From contig JAPLFL010000122.1 in NCBI GenBank assembly GCA_026390695.1, positions 35,093-97,880 on the forward strand: a stretch of 62,788 nt of DNA, written 5' to 3'. Below the pieces are notes generated by a model that did not search any database, was not told the origin of the DNA, and worked only from the letters and a program-made list of their open reading frames with translations. Both the position numbers and the translations under genes were made by a program. This document shows positions 55,668 through 62,788 of the stretch, one piece after another; the stretch's first letter is position 1, and the number at the start of each line of letters is the position of its first letter. The DNA is from Candidatus Kapaibacterium sp. (GTDB lineage Bacteria; Bacteroidota; Ignavibacteria; Kapaibacteriales; UBA2268).

Positions 55668-56599
55668 CAGCTTCCAAAAAATTTACTCCAAGTGTAATCA
55701 CCCGGTACTTTTCTGACTGCTAATGCGTGATCAATCAACATTTCAGCTGTATTTGCGACCAGCCATTCGAAATTTTCATCATGTAGATAAGATTTTTCTG
55801 CTGTTGGCTGAATATTTAAAAAATCTGTAGTATAAAGGTTATCATCCTTCAGAGAAAATTCTATTACATGGAAATCAAAATCAATTAATTGGCACAATTT
55901 AAAAGAGATTTCCTCAATTTTCTTGACAAGTTTTTCGTTTAATTCAAGATGTTTTTCGTCATAGCGCATGTACTGCGGCATTCGGGGATCATAGCGCATG
56001 ATTCTTATTTTCTTTTTTCCTAAAACATAAGTACGAAAATAATCATCAAATTCGATATTTTCCTGTAAAATCATAACTGAAGTATCAGTCAAATCATAAG
56101 CAGAGAAGAATTCTTGGGAATTATATATCTTATAAGCGTGATAGTCCCCGTTTTTGGAATTTTGCTTCAGTAGAGCCGGAAATTTAATGAAATCAAAAAT
56201 ACTCTCCCATTCTAAGGGATAGATCAGATTTCTCATTGTTGAGGAGGTTGTTCCGTGCGGGAGATGCTTACTTGGCAAAATGATCGCTCTTGGAACTTTA
56301 ATCCCGACTTTTTCAGCTAATGAAGAATTGAAAAAATTATCATCGGCACAACTCCAGAATGGGTTATTAACCACAATAGTACCACTCAATACGGCATTTT
56401 TCAGGTAAGATCTGTAAAATGGTACTTCATGCGAAACTCTATCAAAAATGACGTCATACGGGCATTTCTCATCCATACGCACTCCGCCGATTTTAATTAA
56501 TTCTGCTACCACAGTGCCATTTGCAGTCTCATTAATTCTACCAATCAGTGCAGGTGGAAAGCTTTGCTCTAATCCGTATAAAATTCCAATTTTTTTCAT
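55667..56599 (-). CDS. RimK-like ATP-grasp protein
   Basis: 310 residues. An N-terminal domain opening KKIGILYGLEQSFPP, then an ATP-grasp core with FPALLKQN (ATP-binding Lys), an acidic VMILQENIEFDDYFR segment, and DFHVIEFSLKDDNLYTTDFLNIQPT at the metal site. Such enzymes join a carboxylate to an amine or thiol through an acyl-phosphate. First gene of the hpnC-hpnD run, 71 bp after the T9SS gene. Its substrate is unknown. Confidence 0.75.
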   Translation of the reverse strand: MKKIGILYGLEQSFPPALIGRINETANGTVVAELIKIGGVRMDEKCPYDVIFDRVSHEVPFYRSYLKNAVLSGTIVVNNPFWSCADDNFFNSSLAEKVGIKVPRAIILPSKHLPHGTTSSTMRNLIYPLEWESIFDFIKFPALLKQNSKNGDYHAYKIYNSQEFFSAYDLTDTSVMILQENIEFDDYFRTYVLGKKKIRIMRYDPRMPQYMRYDEKHLELNEKLVKKIEEISFKLCQLIDFDFHVIEFSLKDDNLYTTDFLNIQPTAEKSYLHDENFEWLVANTAEMLIDHALAVRKVPGDYTWSKFFGS

Positions 56600-56670
56600 T
56601 TAATTCTTTCATTTTAATTAATATCGGATTAATTATATACTTTTATGGATAAAATCCCGTTTCACAGCCA

Positions 56671-59600
56671 CTATTTAAGGATAACGAACTGCTGATTCTG
56701 GACTATATTACTATGCCTGATATTTAAAAAATAAACTCCGTCATTCATTTCACTTACTTTAATTAAATATTTGTGCAAACCGGGAGCCACACTGCCTTCA
56801 ACAAGTGTTGAAACCGACTGCCCCAATGAATTAAATATCTCAATTTTAGTATAATCATCAACAACGGACTTGAATTCGAGATATGTATCGGAACACAATG
56901 GCAGCGATGATGCAATTTGATAATTAAATATATTTCCAAAATCTATGGAATGGTCGCTCAAATCACAACCCGTATTAACTGAAAGTACAGAAATATTTGG
57001 TGGTACATCTAATTTTCTGCTTGCACCGATTTTAATACTATCTAAGGTAATATATGTCTGAGTGGCATTTCCAAAGAGTGCCATACCAATTATTTCAAAC
57101 CAGATGCCGGTTTTGAGCTTTGTCCCGTCAATCGGTGTATATTTGATTTCTGCAAGTCCGGGTTTGATTTCATTTATTGAAAGAACAGTTGTTCCCGCAG
57201 CCAAAGCCGCTGATCCAATGTGAATGCTGTCTTTGAATGGAAAAAATATGGTCGGATTATATGTCATTTGTGCACTAAAGCCATTCACAGCAGTTGTCAG
57301 ATATGAGAAATTATCATAAGCGATAAAATTATAAGTTACTCTAACTTTTTCTCCGGGTTTGGCTACCAAATAATTCGGCATATAAACTTTTAAATTTCCC
57401 GATGGTGGCGCAGAAAGTCCGCGTCCCACAAGTGAGAATAATACTCTATCTTTACATGGAGAAGATATTTCAAAAGCAGCCATGATACTATCATAAGTGA
57501 CCTTTGTCTGTACATAATCGAAATATAGAACAACTGAATCTCCTTGTTTCAGATAATAATTTTTAGGTACCGTTGTTCCGTTCTTAAAGCTGAATGGCGG
57601 CTTGATCCCGGAGATGCTATCTATAATAATATCAGCTTCGCCCGTATTTTTCAGTAAGATGCTATCGCTTATGCTAATGGGTACCTGAAGCGAGCCAAAG
57701 TTCACCGATGTTTTGGTTGATTTGTACATAGGATTAACTCTACGGCCATTCAATGATAATGTATGCTTGATATTCCCAGGCTGAATGGTGAATCCGAGTG
57801 ATCCTATATAATTTCCTATTTGAGCGGGAGGGAATGTTATATTAATAATTGTTGTATCTTTAGCAATTGTACTATCTTTAAGTGATGTTTTAAAATTTCC
57901 GTTGATTTTAATATCTGTGATGAACAATGTCTTTTTAGATTTCTCTTGCATGATGAAACGCACTGAATCTGTCTTATTGAGGTTTGTATCACATTGTACC
58001 AATTTACCGAAGTCTAATGTTGGACTTGTAAAGTGGAACTGCTGCGGCCGATTTTCGACCATTACGCTAAACTTAACAGGGAATGAACAGGATCCGTTTA
58101 TAGTTACTGCAATTGTCGAATCATTAAAATTAATAAAACCCTTCAAGCTTGGTTTTATACTCAGTAGTAAATCAGTACTTGCATCAGGAGCAAGGCTAAC
58201 AGGTAAATTTAAAATTCTGATGGATGGATCGGATGGTTGTTTATCAAAGATAATGGCTACCTTGCAGGTATTATGAACTTTAACTATTGTTTCTGCTGAA
58301 TCATCAACGTCAATCATAGTTTTAAAATCAACGACCGAGGGCTCAAATTGTGCCTGCGGATCAACAACCGATCCTTTTAAATTTATATCAACTTTATCGC
58401 TTTTACCCGCACTTATGAAGGGGATTGTCAGAACTCCCGAATAATTATTAATAGCTTTATTCACTAATTTAACTCGAACCGAATCTCGTCTTTTGGGATT
58501 TAAATTGATCTGTGAAGTCGGATAGGTAACAATAAAATCGCTTGAATTAACAGTTGGTGGATCGATTATAATCGGATCAGTGCCAGAATTGGTAAGTAAA
58601 ATGACTGAATCTTTTGGAATAGCACAAGTAGGATTAAACTGATAATCAAGTTCAGTTGCTGAGGCAGTCAAAGTAGAAATAGCTTTGAACGCATCTATTG
58701 TAACTGTATGACGATTCTTGCACTGATTTACAAATTGAATTTTCTCGGTATAATTTCCCGGTTTAGTTGGCGTGTATCGAATTACAATTTGAATCTTTGT
58801 TCCGGGAATCAGATTAATGGGCAGAACCGGGCTAATTATCGTATATTCTGGTCCTAGAATAATATCAGTTACCGAAAATGAAACAGGTTCCGACCCGATA
58901 TTTTCAAGATCAAATGAGTCATCAGCAAAAGTTTTATTTTGATCCAAATAGTAAGAGAGCGGATCTTTACTATTTTTTAAACGGATATCATAATATTTCA
59001 CTTGAATTTTCACAGATGTATCATTGCAAAAATTCTTATTTGATATTAATGTTTGATAAATACCGGGAATGGTTGCTTTATATTCAATATCGTTCTGATT
59101 CTGGATTTCTTTTCCATCACGCATCCACTTTGGATATTCTCCATAATCGCCATTAGAGCTACGAAATGACAAAGTATCTCCTTGACAAATTTTTATTATC
59201 GTATCTTTTAAAAAAGTATTATATTTTAAACCTATGGTTGCCTTCGGGATGTTAACGACCATGATATTAAGTGAATCGGAAGCGAATGCCGGGCACTCGG
59301 TAGTCGAAATTTTTACATAATAAATACCTGTTTTCTTAACTGTGAGATTGGGAGTTGTTTCGCCGTTAATTGGCTGATCATACCAATACCATTGAAAGGA
59401 AAATGGGCCACCAATCGCAATAGCTTTTAATTTAATGCTGTCTCCTTCGCAAATCATAGGCTGAGCCTTGTCCATTTGAAGAGTTGGTTTGGCAGGCCCA
59501 GGATTAATGGCATTTGCAACAGCATAATTAGTTTCATTATAAGCACGACCACGGCCATTTTCAGGTATATCATCCTTATTATCATCATCTTTGCCGAAAC

Positions 59601-60633
59601 GATAAGCATAAACCCTGTATTGATAACCAGTCATGCAGGCTACTTTAATCATATCAGTATAAGTTATTATCTGCGAATTCGTAATAACCGCAACTACTGT
59701 GGCTGGAGCTATCAAATCACCTGCATTATATATTTTTCCGTCAACCGGTTGAACGAATGCCATTGTGTCTGTGGTATTCATTCTGACTATAAGATATCCT
59801 TGAGTGCCATCGGCAGAGTATTGATCTGCTGCTGAGTTCCACTGAAGTTCCACACGATCTGGTTTAACAGTTGTTTTAAGTTGAGGAGAACCCCAGAGCG
59901 GTTGACGTAATTCGCGCCAGAATAACTGATTCTCATTCTTGGAAGCAAAACTATTGTTTGGTAAACCTTTTGTTTGAGTACTGTTCGCCATTGTGTTCTG
60001 GTGCAAGGCATCATAGCCACATAAATAGCCATAAATATCTTTGCCCGGCACAACCTGATTATTCGCTCCATTATTTAATGTTCCTTTGTAGCAAGCGTTT
60101 GGCAAACTATTACTTACAATTACCTGATAATCCTGTTGGACAGTAGGCATGTGGCCAAGGCAATGCACGTGCTGGTCATTTTTATCTAATATCTGAATAA
60201 TGTCCGAAGATTCGGCAATGCTAAGTACCTGTCCCCAATTTCCTGCAACTGTACAGCCTGAACACCAAACACGGGGAATAAAATAGCTGGCATTATCGGC
60301 ATCTATTTCTATATAGCCATCGGCAGGATTAACATCATAAGCACCTCCACCGCGATGATTGATCACAATAACCGTTCCTGCTCGCACATTCCGCCACAAA
60401 GGAATATCTTTAAATTCAACACCGCCCTGCCAATCATTACATGCAGTATTATTATCCCGCATCTTATAACCCACCATGTTTAGATTATCCTGAATCACAA
60501 GCAGTTCAGTCCACTCCCCCGTCGGAAATGCCTGAACATCTTTGTATTCACTAACCACAACAGTTGGAATCTGGGCACTAAGCCAATTTGATGAAATAAA
60601 AATTATAGTTATAATAAGAAATATTTTCTTCAT
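56671..60633 (-). CDS. Large T9SS cargo: lamin-tail-like, Ig and anchor-D repeats
   Basis: 1320 residues. Signal peptide 1-20 (ends SAQ). Residues about 25-115 look like a lamin-tail domain (VVVSEY, EWTELLVI). A fibronectin-type segment and two Ig/PKD-like domains follow (CEGDSI, CQGDTLSF), then repeated choice-of-anchor-D-type domains (about 580-1100; DFGKLVQCD, VNFGSLQVP). A dockerin/cohesin-like region precedes the type A T9SS tail (SLGQSVSTL, NDGVYFLNI, QFVILK). Secreted to the cell surface; probably adhesive or structural. It lies 71 bp upstream of the ATP-grasp gene on the same strand. Confidence 0.85.
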   Translation of the reverse strand: MKKIFLIITIIFISSNWLSAQIPTVVVSEYKDVQAFPTGEWTELLVIQDNLNMVGYKMRDNNTACNDWQGGVEFKDIPLWRNVRAGTVIVINHRGGGAYDVNPADGYIEIDADNASYFIPRVWCSGCTVAGNWGQVLSIAESSDIIQILDKNDQHVHCLGHMPTVQQDYQVIVSNSLPNACYKGTLNNGANNQVVPGKDIYGYLCGYDALHQNTMANSTQTKGLPNNSFASKNENQLFWRELRQPLWGSPQLKTTVKPDRVELQWNSAADQYSADGTQGYLIVRMNTTDTMAFVQPVDGKIYNAGDLIAPATVVAVITNSQIITYTDMIKVACMTGYQYRVYAYRFGKDDDNKDDIPENGRGRAYNETNYAVANAINPGPAKPTLQMDKAQPMICEGDSIKLKAIAIGGPFSFQWYWYDQPINGETTPNLTVKKTGIYYVKISTTECPAFASDSLNIMVVNIPKATIGLKYNTFLKDTIIKICQGDTLSFRSSNGDYGEYPKWMRDGKEIQNQNDIEYKATIPGIYQTLISNKNFCNDTSVKIQVKYYDIRLKNSKDPLSYYLDQNKTFADDSFDLENIGSEPVSFSVTDIILGPEYTIISPVLPINLIPGTKIQIVIRYTPTKPGNYTEKIQFVNQCKNRHTVTIDAFKAISTLTASATELDYQFNPTCAIPKDSVILLTNSGTDPIIIDPPTVNSSDFIVTYPTSQINLNPKRRDSVRVKLVNKAINNYSGVLTIPFISAGKSDKVDINLKGSVVDPQAQFEPSVVDFKTMIDVDDSAETIVKVHNTCKVAIIFDKQPSDPSIRILNLPVSLAPDASTDLLLSIKPSLKGFINFNDSTIAVTINGSCSFPVKFSVMVENRPQQFHFTSPTLDFGKLVQCDTNLNKTDSVRFIMQEKSKKTLFITDIKINGNFKTSLKDSTIAKDTTIINITFPPAQIGNYIGSLGFTIQPGNIKHTLSLNGRRVNPMYKSTKTSVNFGSLQVPISISDSILLKNTGEADIIIDSISGIKPPFSFKNGTTVPKNYYLKQGDSVVLYFDYVQTKVTYDSIMAAFEISSPCKDRVLFSLVGRGLSAPPSGNLKVYMPNYLVAKPGEKVRVTYNFIAYDNFSYLTTAVNGFSAQMTYNPTIFFPFKDSIHIGSAALAAGTTVLSINEIKPGLAEIKYTPIDGTKLKTGIWFEIIGMALFGNATQTYITLDSIKIGASRKLDVPPNISVLSVNTGCDLSDHSIDFGNIFNYQIASSLPLCSDTYLEFKSVVDDYTKIEIFNSLGQSVSTLVEGSVAPGLHKYLIKVSEMNDGVYFLNIRHSNIVQNQQFVILK

Positions 60634-60762
60634 AAAATCTGGATTAATTATTCAAACTAACAACATCTAAATTCCGACTATTTTCGGTTTTAGCATTCAA
60701 ATTTAACATTTTTTTTTAATTTACTTACGATATGTTTGATATTAATTATTATTATATAAAAA

Positions 60763-61341
60763 ATGAATAAAACAATAACCGTTTACTGTGCTTCAAGTGA
60801 AAAAATTGATCAGAAATATTTTAATTTAGCCGATAATGTCGGCCGGCTTTTAGCTGAACATTCCTTCGATATAATTTATGGTGGCGGCAGGGTCGGGATG
60901 ATGGGTCGGGTTGCTGATGCTGCAAAAAAAGCTAATGGAATCGTCAAAGGAGTTATTCCCGATTTTATGATTTCACTCGAATTAGCGCATGAAGGTTTGG
61001 ATGAATTGCACGTTGTAGAAGATATGCACAAACGTCAATTTAAAATGATGACCGATACAGATTACATTTTAGTTTTGCCCGGAGGTTGCGGTACGATTCT
61101 TGAATTTATTGAAGCGATAACTTGGAAGAGACTTGGATTAATCCATAAGCCGGTCATCATTTTAAATATTGATGGCTATTATGATGAATTACTTGCTATG
61201 CTTGAAAAAACAATTTCTTCGAGGTTTATGCCACCGGCAATGCGTTGTGCATGGATTGAAGCTAAAAGTGTTGAAAAAGCTATGGAGATTTTTAATAAGG
61301 GATTTGATGAATCGGAGAGTGATAGAAAGATTCAGTATTAA
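60763..61341 (+). CDS. LOG-family nucleoside 5'-monophosphate phosphoribohydrolase
   Basis: 192 residues. Rossmann-like LOG/TIGR00730 protein with TVYCASSEKID, IYGGGRVGMMG and the signature PGGCGTILEFIEAITWKRLG. Family members split cytokinin or AMP/NMP nucleotides into base and ribose-phosphate. Monocistronic and divergent from the large T9SS gene. Confidence 0.93.
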   Translation: MNKTITVYCASSEKIDQKYFNLADNVGRLLAEHSFDIIYGGGRVGMMGRVADAAKKANGIVKGVIPDFMISLELAHEGLDELHVVEDMHKRQFKMMTDTDYILVLPGGCGTILEFIEAITWKRLGLIHKPVIILNIDGYYDELLAMLEKTISSRFMPPAMRCAWIEAKSVEKAMEIFNKGFDESESDRKIQY

Positions 61342-61690
61342 TTGGGAGTTAGGAGTAGGAGTTAGGAAGTATAATTCGAATATGAAGATTTGAAATCTTG
61401 AATATAAACTGACTTATAAGTTTATTCTGCTATTGATGTGAAAGAGCCTGTGTCAAAACCAACAACATCCTTGGACTGTCATCCTGAACGAAGCGAAGGG
61501 AATCTCATATAATAAAAAATTGAATATTTGCAAAATGCTGTGAAAATTTATCAATCATTGATAATATAGAGAAAAATCTTTTCAGAGTATCTAATCTTAA
61601 CACAATCTTAACAATTCCTTTGAATTCTCTTCATATTGGCAACGTAATTTTGTATCTGTGAATTTGTCAAATTTTTTATATGGAGCATTT
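61342..61690. other. Intergenic region with short repeats upstream of pstS
   Basis: About 350 bp without a gene. 61342-61372 is a purine-rich tract of GGAGTTA units. 61477-61508 carries a dispersed-repeat sequence TCCTGAACGAAGCGAAGG often found between genes in this group. AT-rich sequence up to the start of pstS probably holds its promoter; no Pho box was recognised. Confidence 0.5.
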
Positions 61691-62548
61691 ATGATAACGA
61701 GATTACTTTTCTCAGCAAAACAAAGAATCAACTCAATTACGAAAATATCTGTAATGGCTTTTGCAGCTATTGGCTTATTAGGATTTTTCGGCTTTATGAG
61801 TCAGGAAAAAATCACCGTCAAAGGATCGGATACAATGGTAATTTTAGCCCAACGCTGGGCTGAAAAATATATGTCAAATCATCAGGAAGTTTCGATTCAA
61901 GTTACCGGGGGCGGCTCTGGAACTGGTATTTCTGCTTTAATAAACGGAACAACTGATATTTGCAATTCCTCCAGAGCAATGAAATCCTCTGAAATTGGTA
62001 AATTAAAAGAAAGATTCGGCAGCCTTGGTGTTGAGATTCCATGTGCTAAAGATGGAATCACAATTTATCTGAATCCTTCAAATCCTGTTTCCAGTCTAAC
62101 AATTGCGCAATTGAAACAAATTTATACAGGTCAAATTACCAATTGGAATCAGGTTGGCGGCAGCGATTCTAAAATCATAATGTATTCCCGTGAAAATAAT
62201 TCGGGCACTTATGTTTTCTTCAAAGAAAATGTTTTAGGAAATAAAGATTATTCTCCTTCATGCCAAAACTTACCCGGAACTGCCGCTGTTGTTAATGCAG
62301 TTGCAAAGGACAAAAGCGGGATCGGTTACGGTGGCCATGGGTATAGTTCAGGAGTTAAGATTTGCAAAGTTAATGGTATTGACCCAACAAAAGAAAATAT
62401 TGCCAGTGGTTCATATCCTATAACCAGATTTTTATATATGTATCTCAGAAACAGACCAAGCGGAGAATTAAAGAAATACATTGACTGGATATTAAGTGCA
62501 GAAGGTCAAAAAGTAGTTGTAAATGAAGGTTATTTTCCAGTAAAATAA
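61691..62548 (+). CDS. pstS: Phosphate ABC transporter substrate-binding protein
   Basis: About 285 residues from ATG at 61691. A longer frame starts at GTG 61658 but adds 11 residues before the signal anchor. A membrane/signal segment (about 18-38) is followed by the PBP-like-2 fold: KGSDTM, TGGGSGTG, the NSSRAM loop, IYTGQITNW and SRENNSGTYVFF. It binds phosphate in the periplasm and feeds PstC/A/B. The remaining pst genes would lie beyond the right edge. Confidence 0.93.
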   Translation: MITRLLFSAKQRINSITKISVMAFAAIGLLGFFGFMSQEKITVKGSDTMVILAQRWAEKYMSNHQEVSIQVTGGGSGTGISALINGTTDICNSSRAMKSSEIGKLKERFGSLGVEIPCAKDGITIYLNPSNPVSSLTIAQLKQIYTGQITNWNQVGGSDSKIIMYSRENNSGTYVFFKENVLGNKDYSPSCQNLPGTAAVVNAVAKDKSGIGYGGHGYSSGVKICKVNGIDPTKENIASGSYPITRFLYMYLRNRPSGELKKYIDWILSAEGQKVVVNEGYFPVK

Positions 62549-62588
62549 AATAAATTCCACCAGCAGGCTGTCTCAAAAGTCTCATTTC

Positions 62589-62660
62589 TGTCATTCCTGC
62601 GCATGCAGGAATCCCCTAAAGTGGCACTGGAAGGAGATTCCTGCATACGCAGGAATGACA
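62589..62660. repeat. Inverted pair of CCTGCGCATGCAGG-type palindromes
   Basis: Two ~28-bp arms, 62589-62616 and 62633-62660, are inverted relative to each other. Each arm is itself a palindrome around CCTGC..GCAGG. TGTCATTCC opens and GGAATGACA closes the element. It is the best-preserved copy of the family also seen at 24658-24762 and 40978-41044. A MITE-like or REP-like element is the simplest view. Confidence 0.9.
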
Positions 62661-62775
62661 TTTTTGTTAAATATGTGGCTTTTGAGTTTGTATGTTTGAA
62701 AAGCAGGCTTAACCAAAAATTGATTAATTTAGTTTTTGGTAAAAATAAAATTTATAAACAATTAATGGAGAAGCC

Positions 62776-62788
62776 ATGCTTAGAATGC
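62776..62788 (+). CDS. Possible start of a further gene, cut by the window edge
   Basis: An ATG at 62776 (ATGCTTAGAATGC) follows GGAG by a suitable distance and stays open to the edge. Only four codons are visible. By position after pstS it could be pstC, but nothing in the sequence supports that. Confidence 0.2.

Overview
The window looks like a chromosome segment of a low-GC, flagellated member of the Bacteroidota/FCB group, most like the Ignavibacteria or Kapabacteria branch. This is inferred from three things seen together. Three very large or multidomain secreted proteins end in a type IX secretion (T9SS type A) tail. A flagellar switch block fliL-fliM-fliN-fliO is present, although most Bacteroidetes lack flagella. 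Typical FCB envelope genes are also present (LptE-like lipoprotein, GldM-like protein, Wzi-like barrel, long S16). No 16S rRNA is present, so the assignment stays approximate.

Layout. 1-389 is a repeat patch built on a TAGAARG heptamer, next to tRNA-Val(UAC). 520-2375 is a phage-like regulatory island: an S24 peptidase and an XRE-type repressor on the minus strand, a twin operator, then a divergent acidic small protein and a Mor/Mu-C-like activator. The activator gene overlaps anmK (cell-wall recycling). 3609-8321 carries a metallo-hydrolase, an LptE-like lipoprotein, a processive GT2 glycosyltransferase, and grpE-dnaJ. 8896-16034 is a four-gene envelope cluster: a GldM-like inner-membrane/periplasmic protein, two outer-membrane barrel-like proteins and a VWA-OmpA protein. 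It is the best candidate for an undescribed trans-envelope machine. 16142-24469 holds a coiled-coil/nuclease-like repeat protein, glnS and an 1895-residue T9SS cargo protein. 25354-30254 is the flagellar switch block facing a cheY-cheC-histidine kinase operon. 30388-31946 has an unknown CxC protein and a DedA protein.

31953-38860 is a minus-strand exopolysaccharide operon: Wza-type exporter, Wzi-like barrel, GT2, priming glycosyltransferase and a dolichol-phosphate-mannose-synthase-like GT2. 39071-49559 mixes a CAP/FN3 T9SS protein with housekeeping genes (pdxH, ruvA, an FAD-linked oxidase, rpsP, ffh, purF), a Spy-like lipoprotein and a degenerate HisA homologue. 50588-56599 is a tight minus-strand run: ATP-grasp, HpnC, HpnD, PanE-like, MocA-like, XdhC and a molybdenum-hydroxylase FAD subunit. 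It joins squalene-type isoprenoid synthesis with molybdenum-hydroxylase maturation. The rest is a 1320-residue T9SS protein, a LOG-family nucleotide hydrolase and PstS.

No rRNA operon, CRISPR array, transposase or intact prophage was seen. Intergenic DNA is punctuated by heptamer tracts and by CCTGCGNATGCAGG palindromic repeats that recur at three places.
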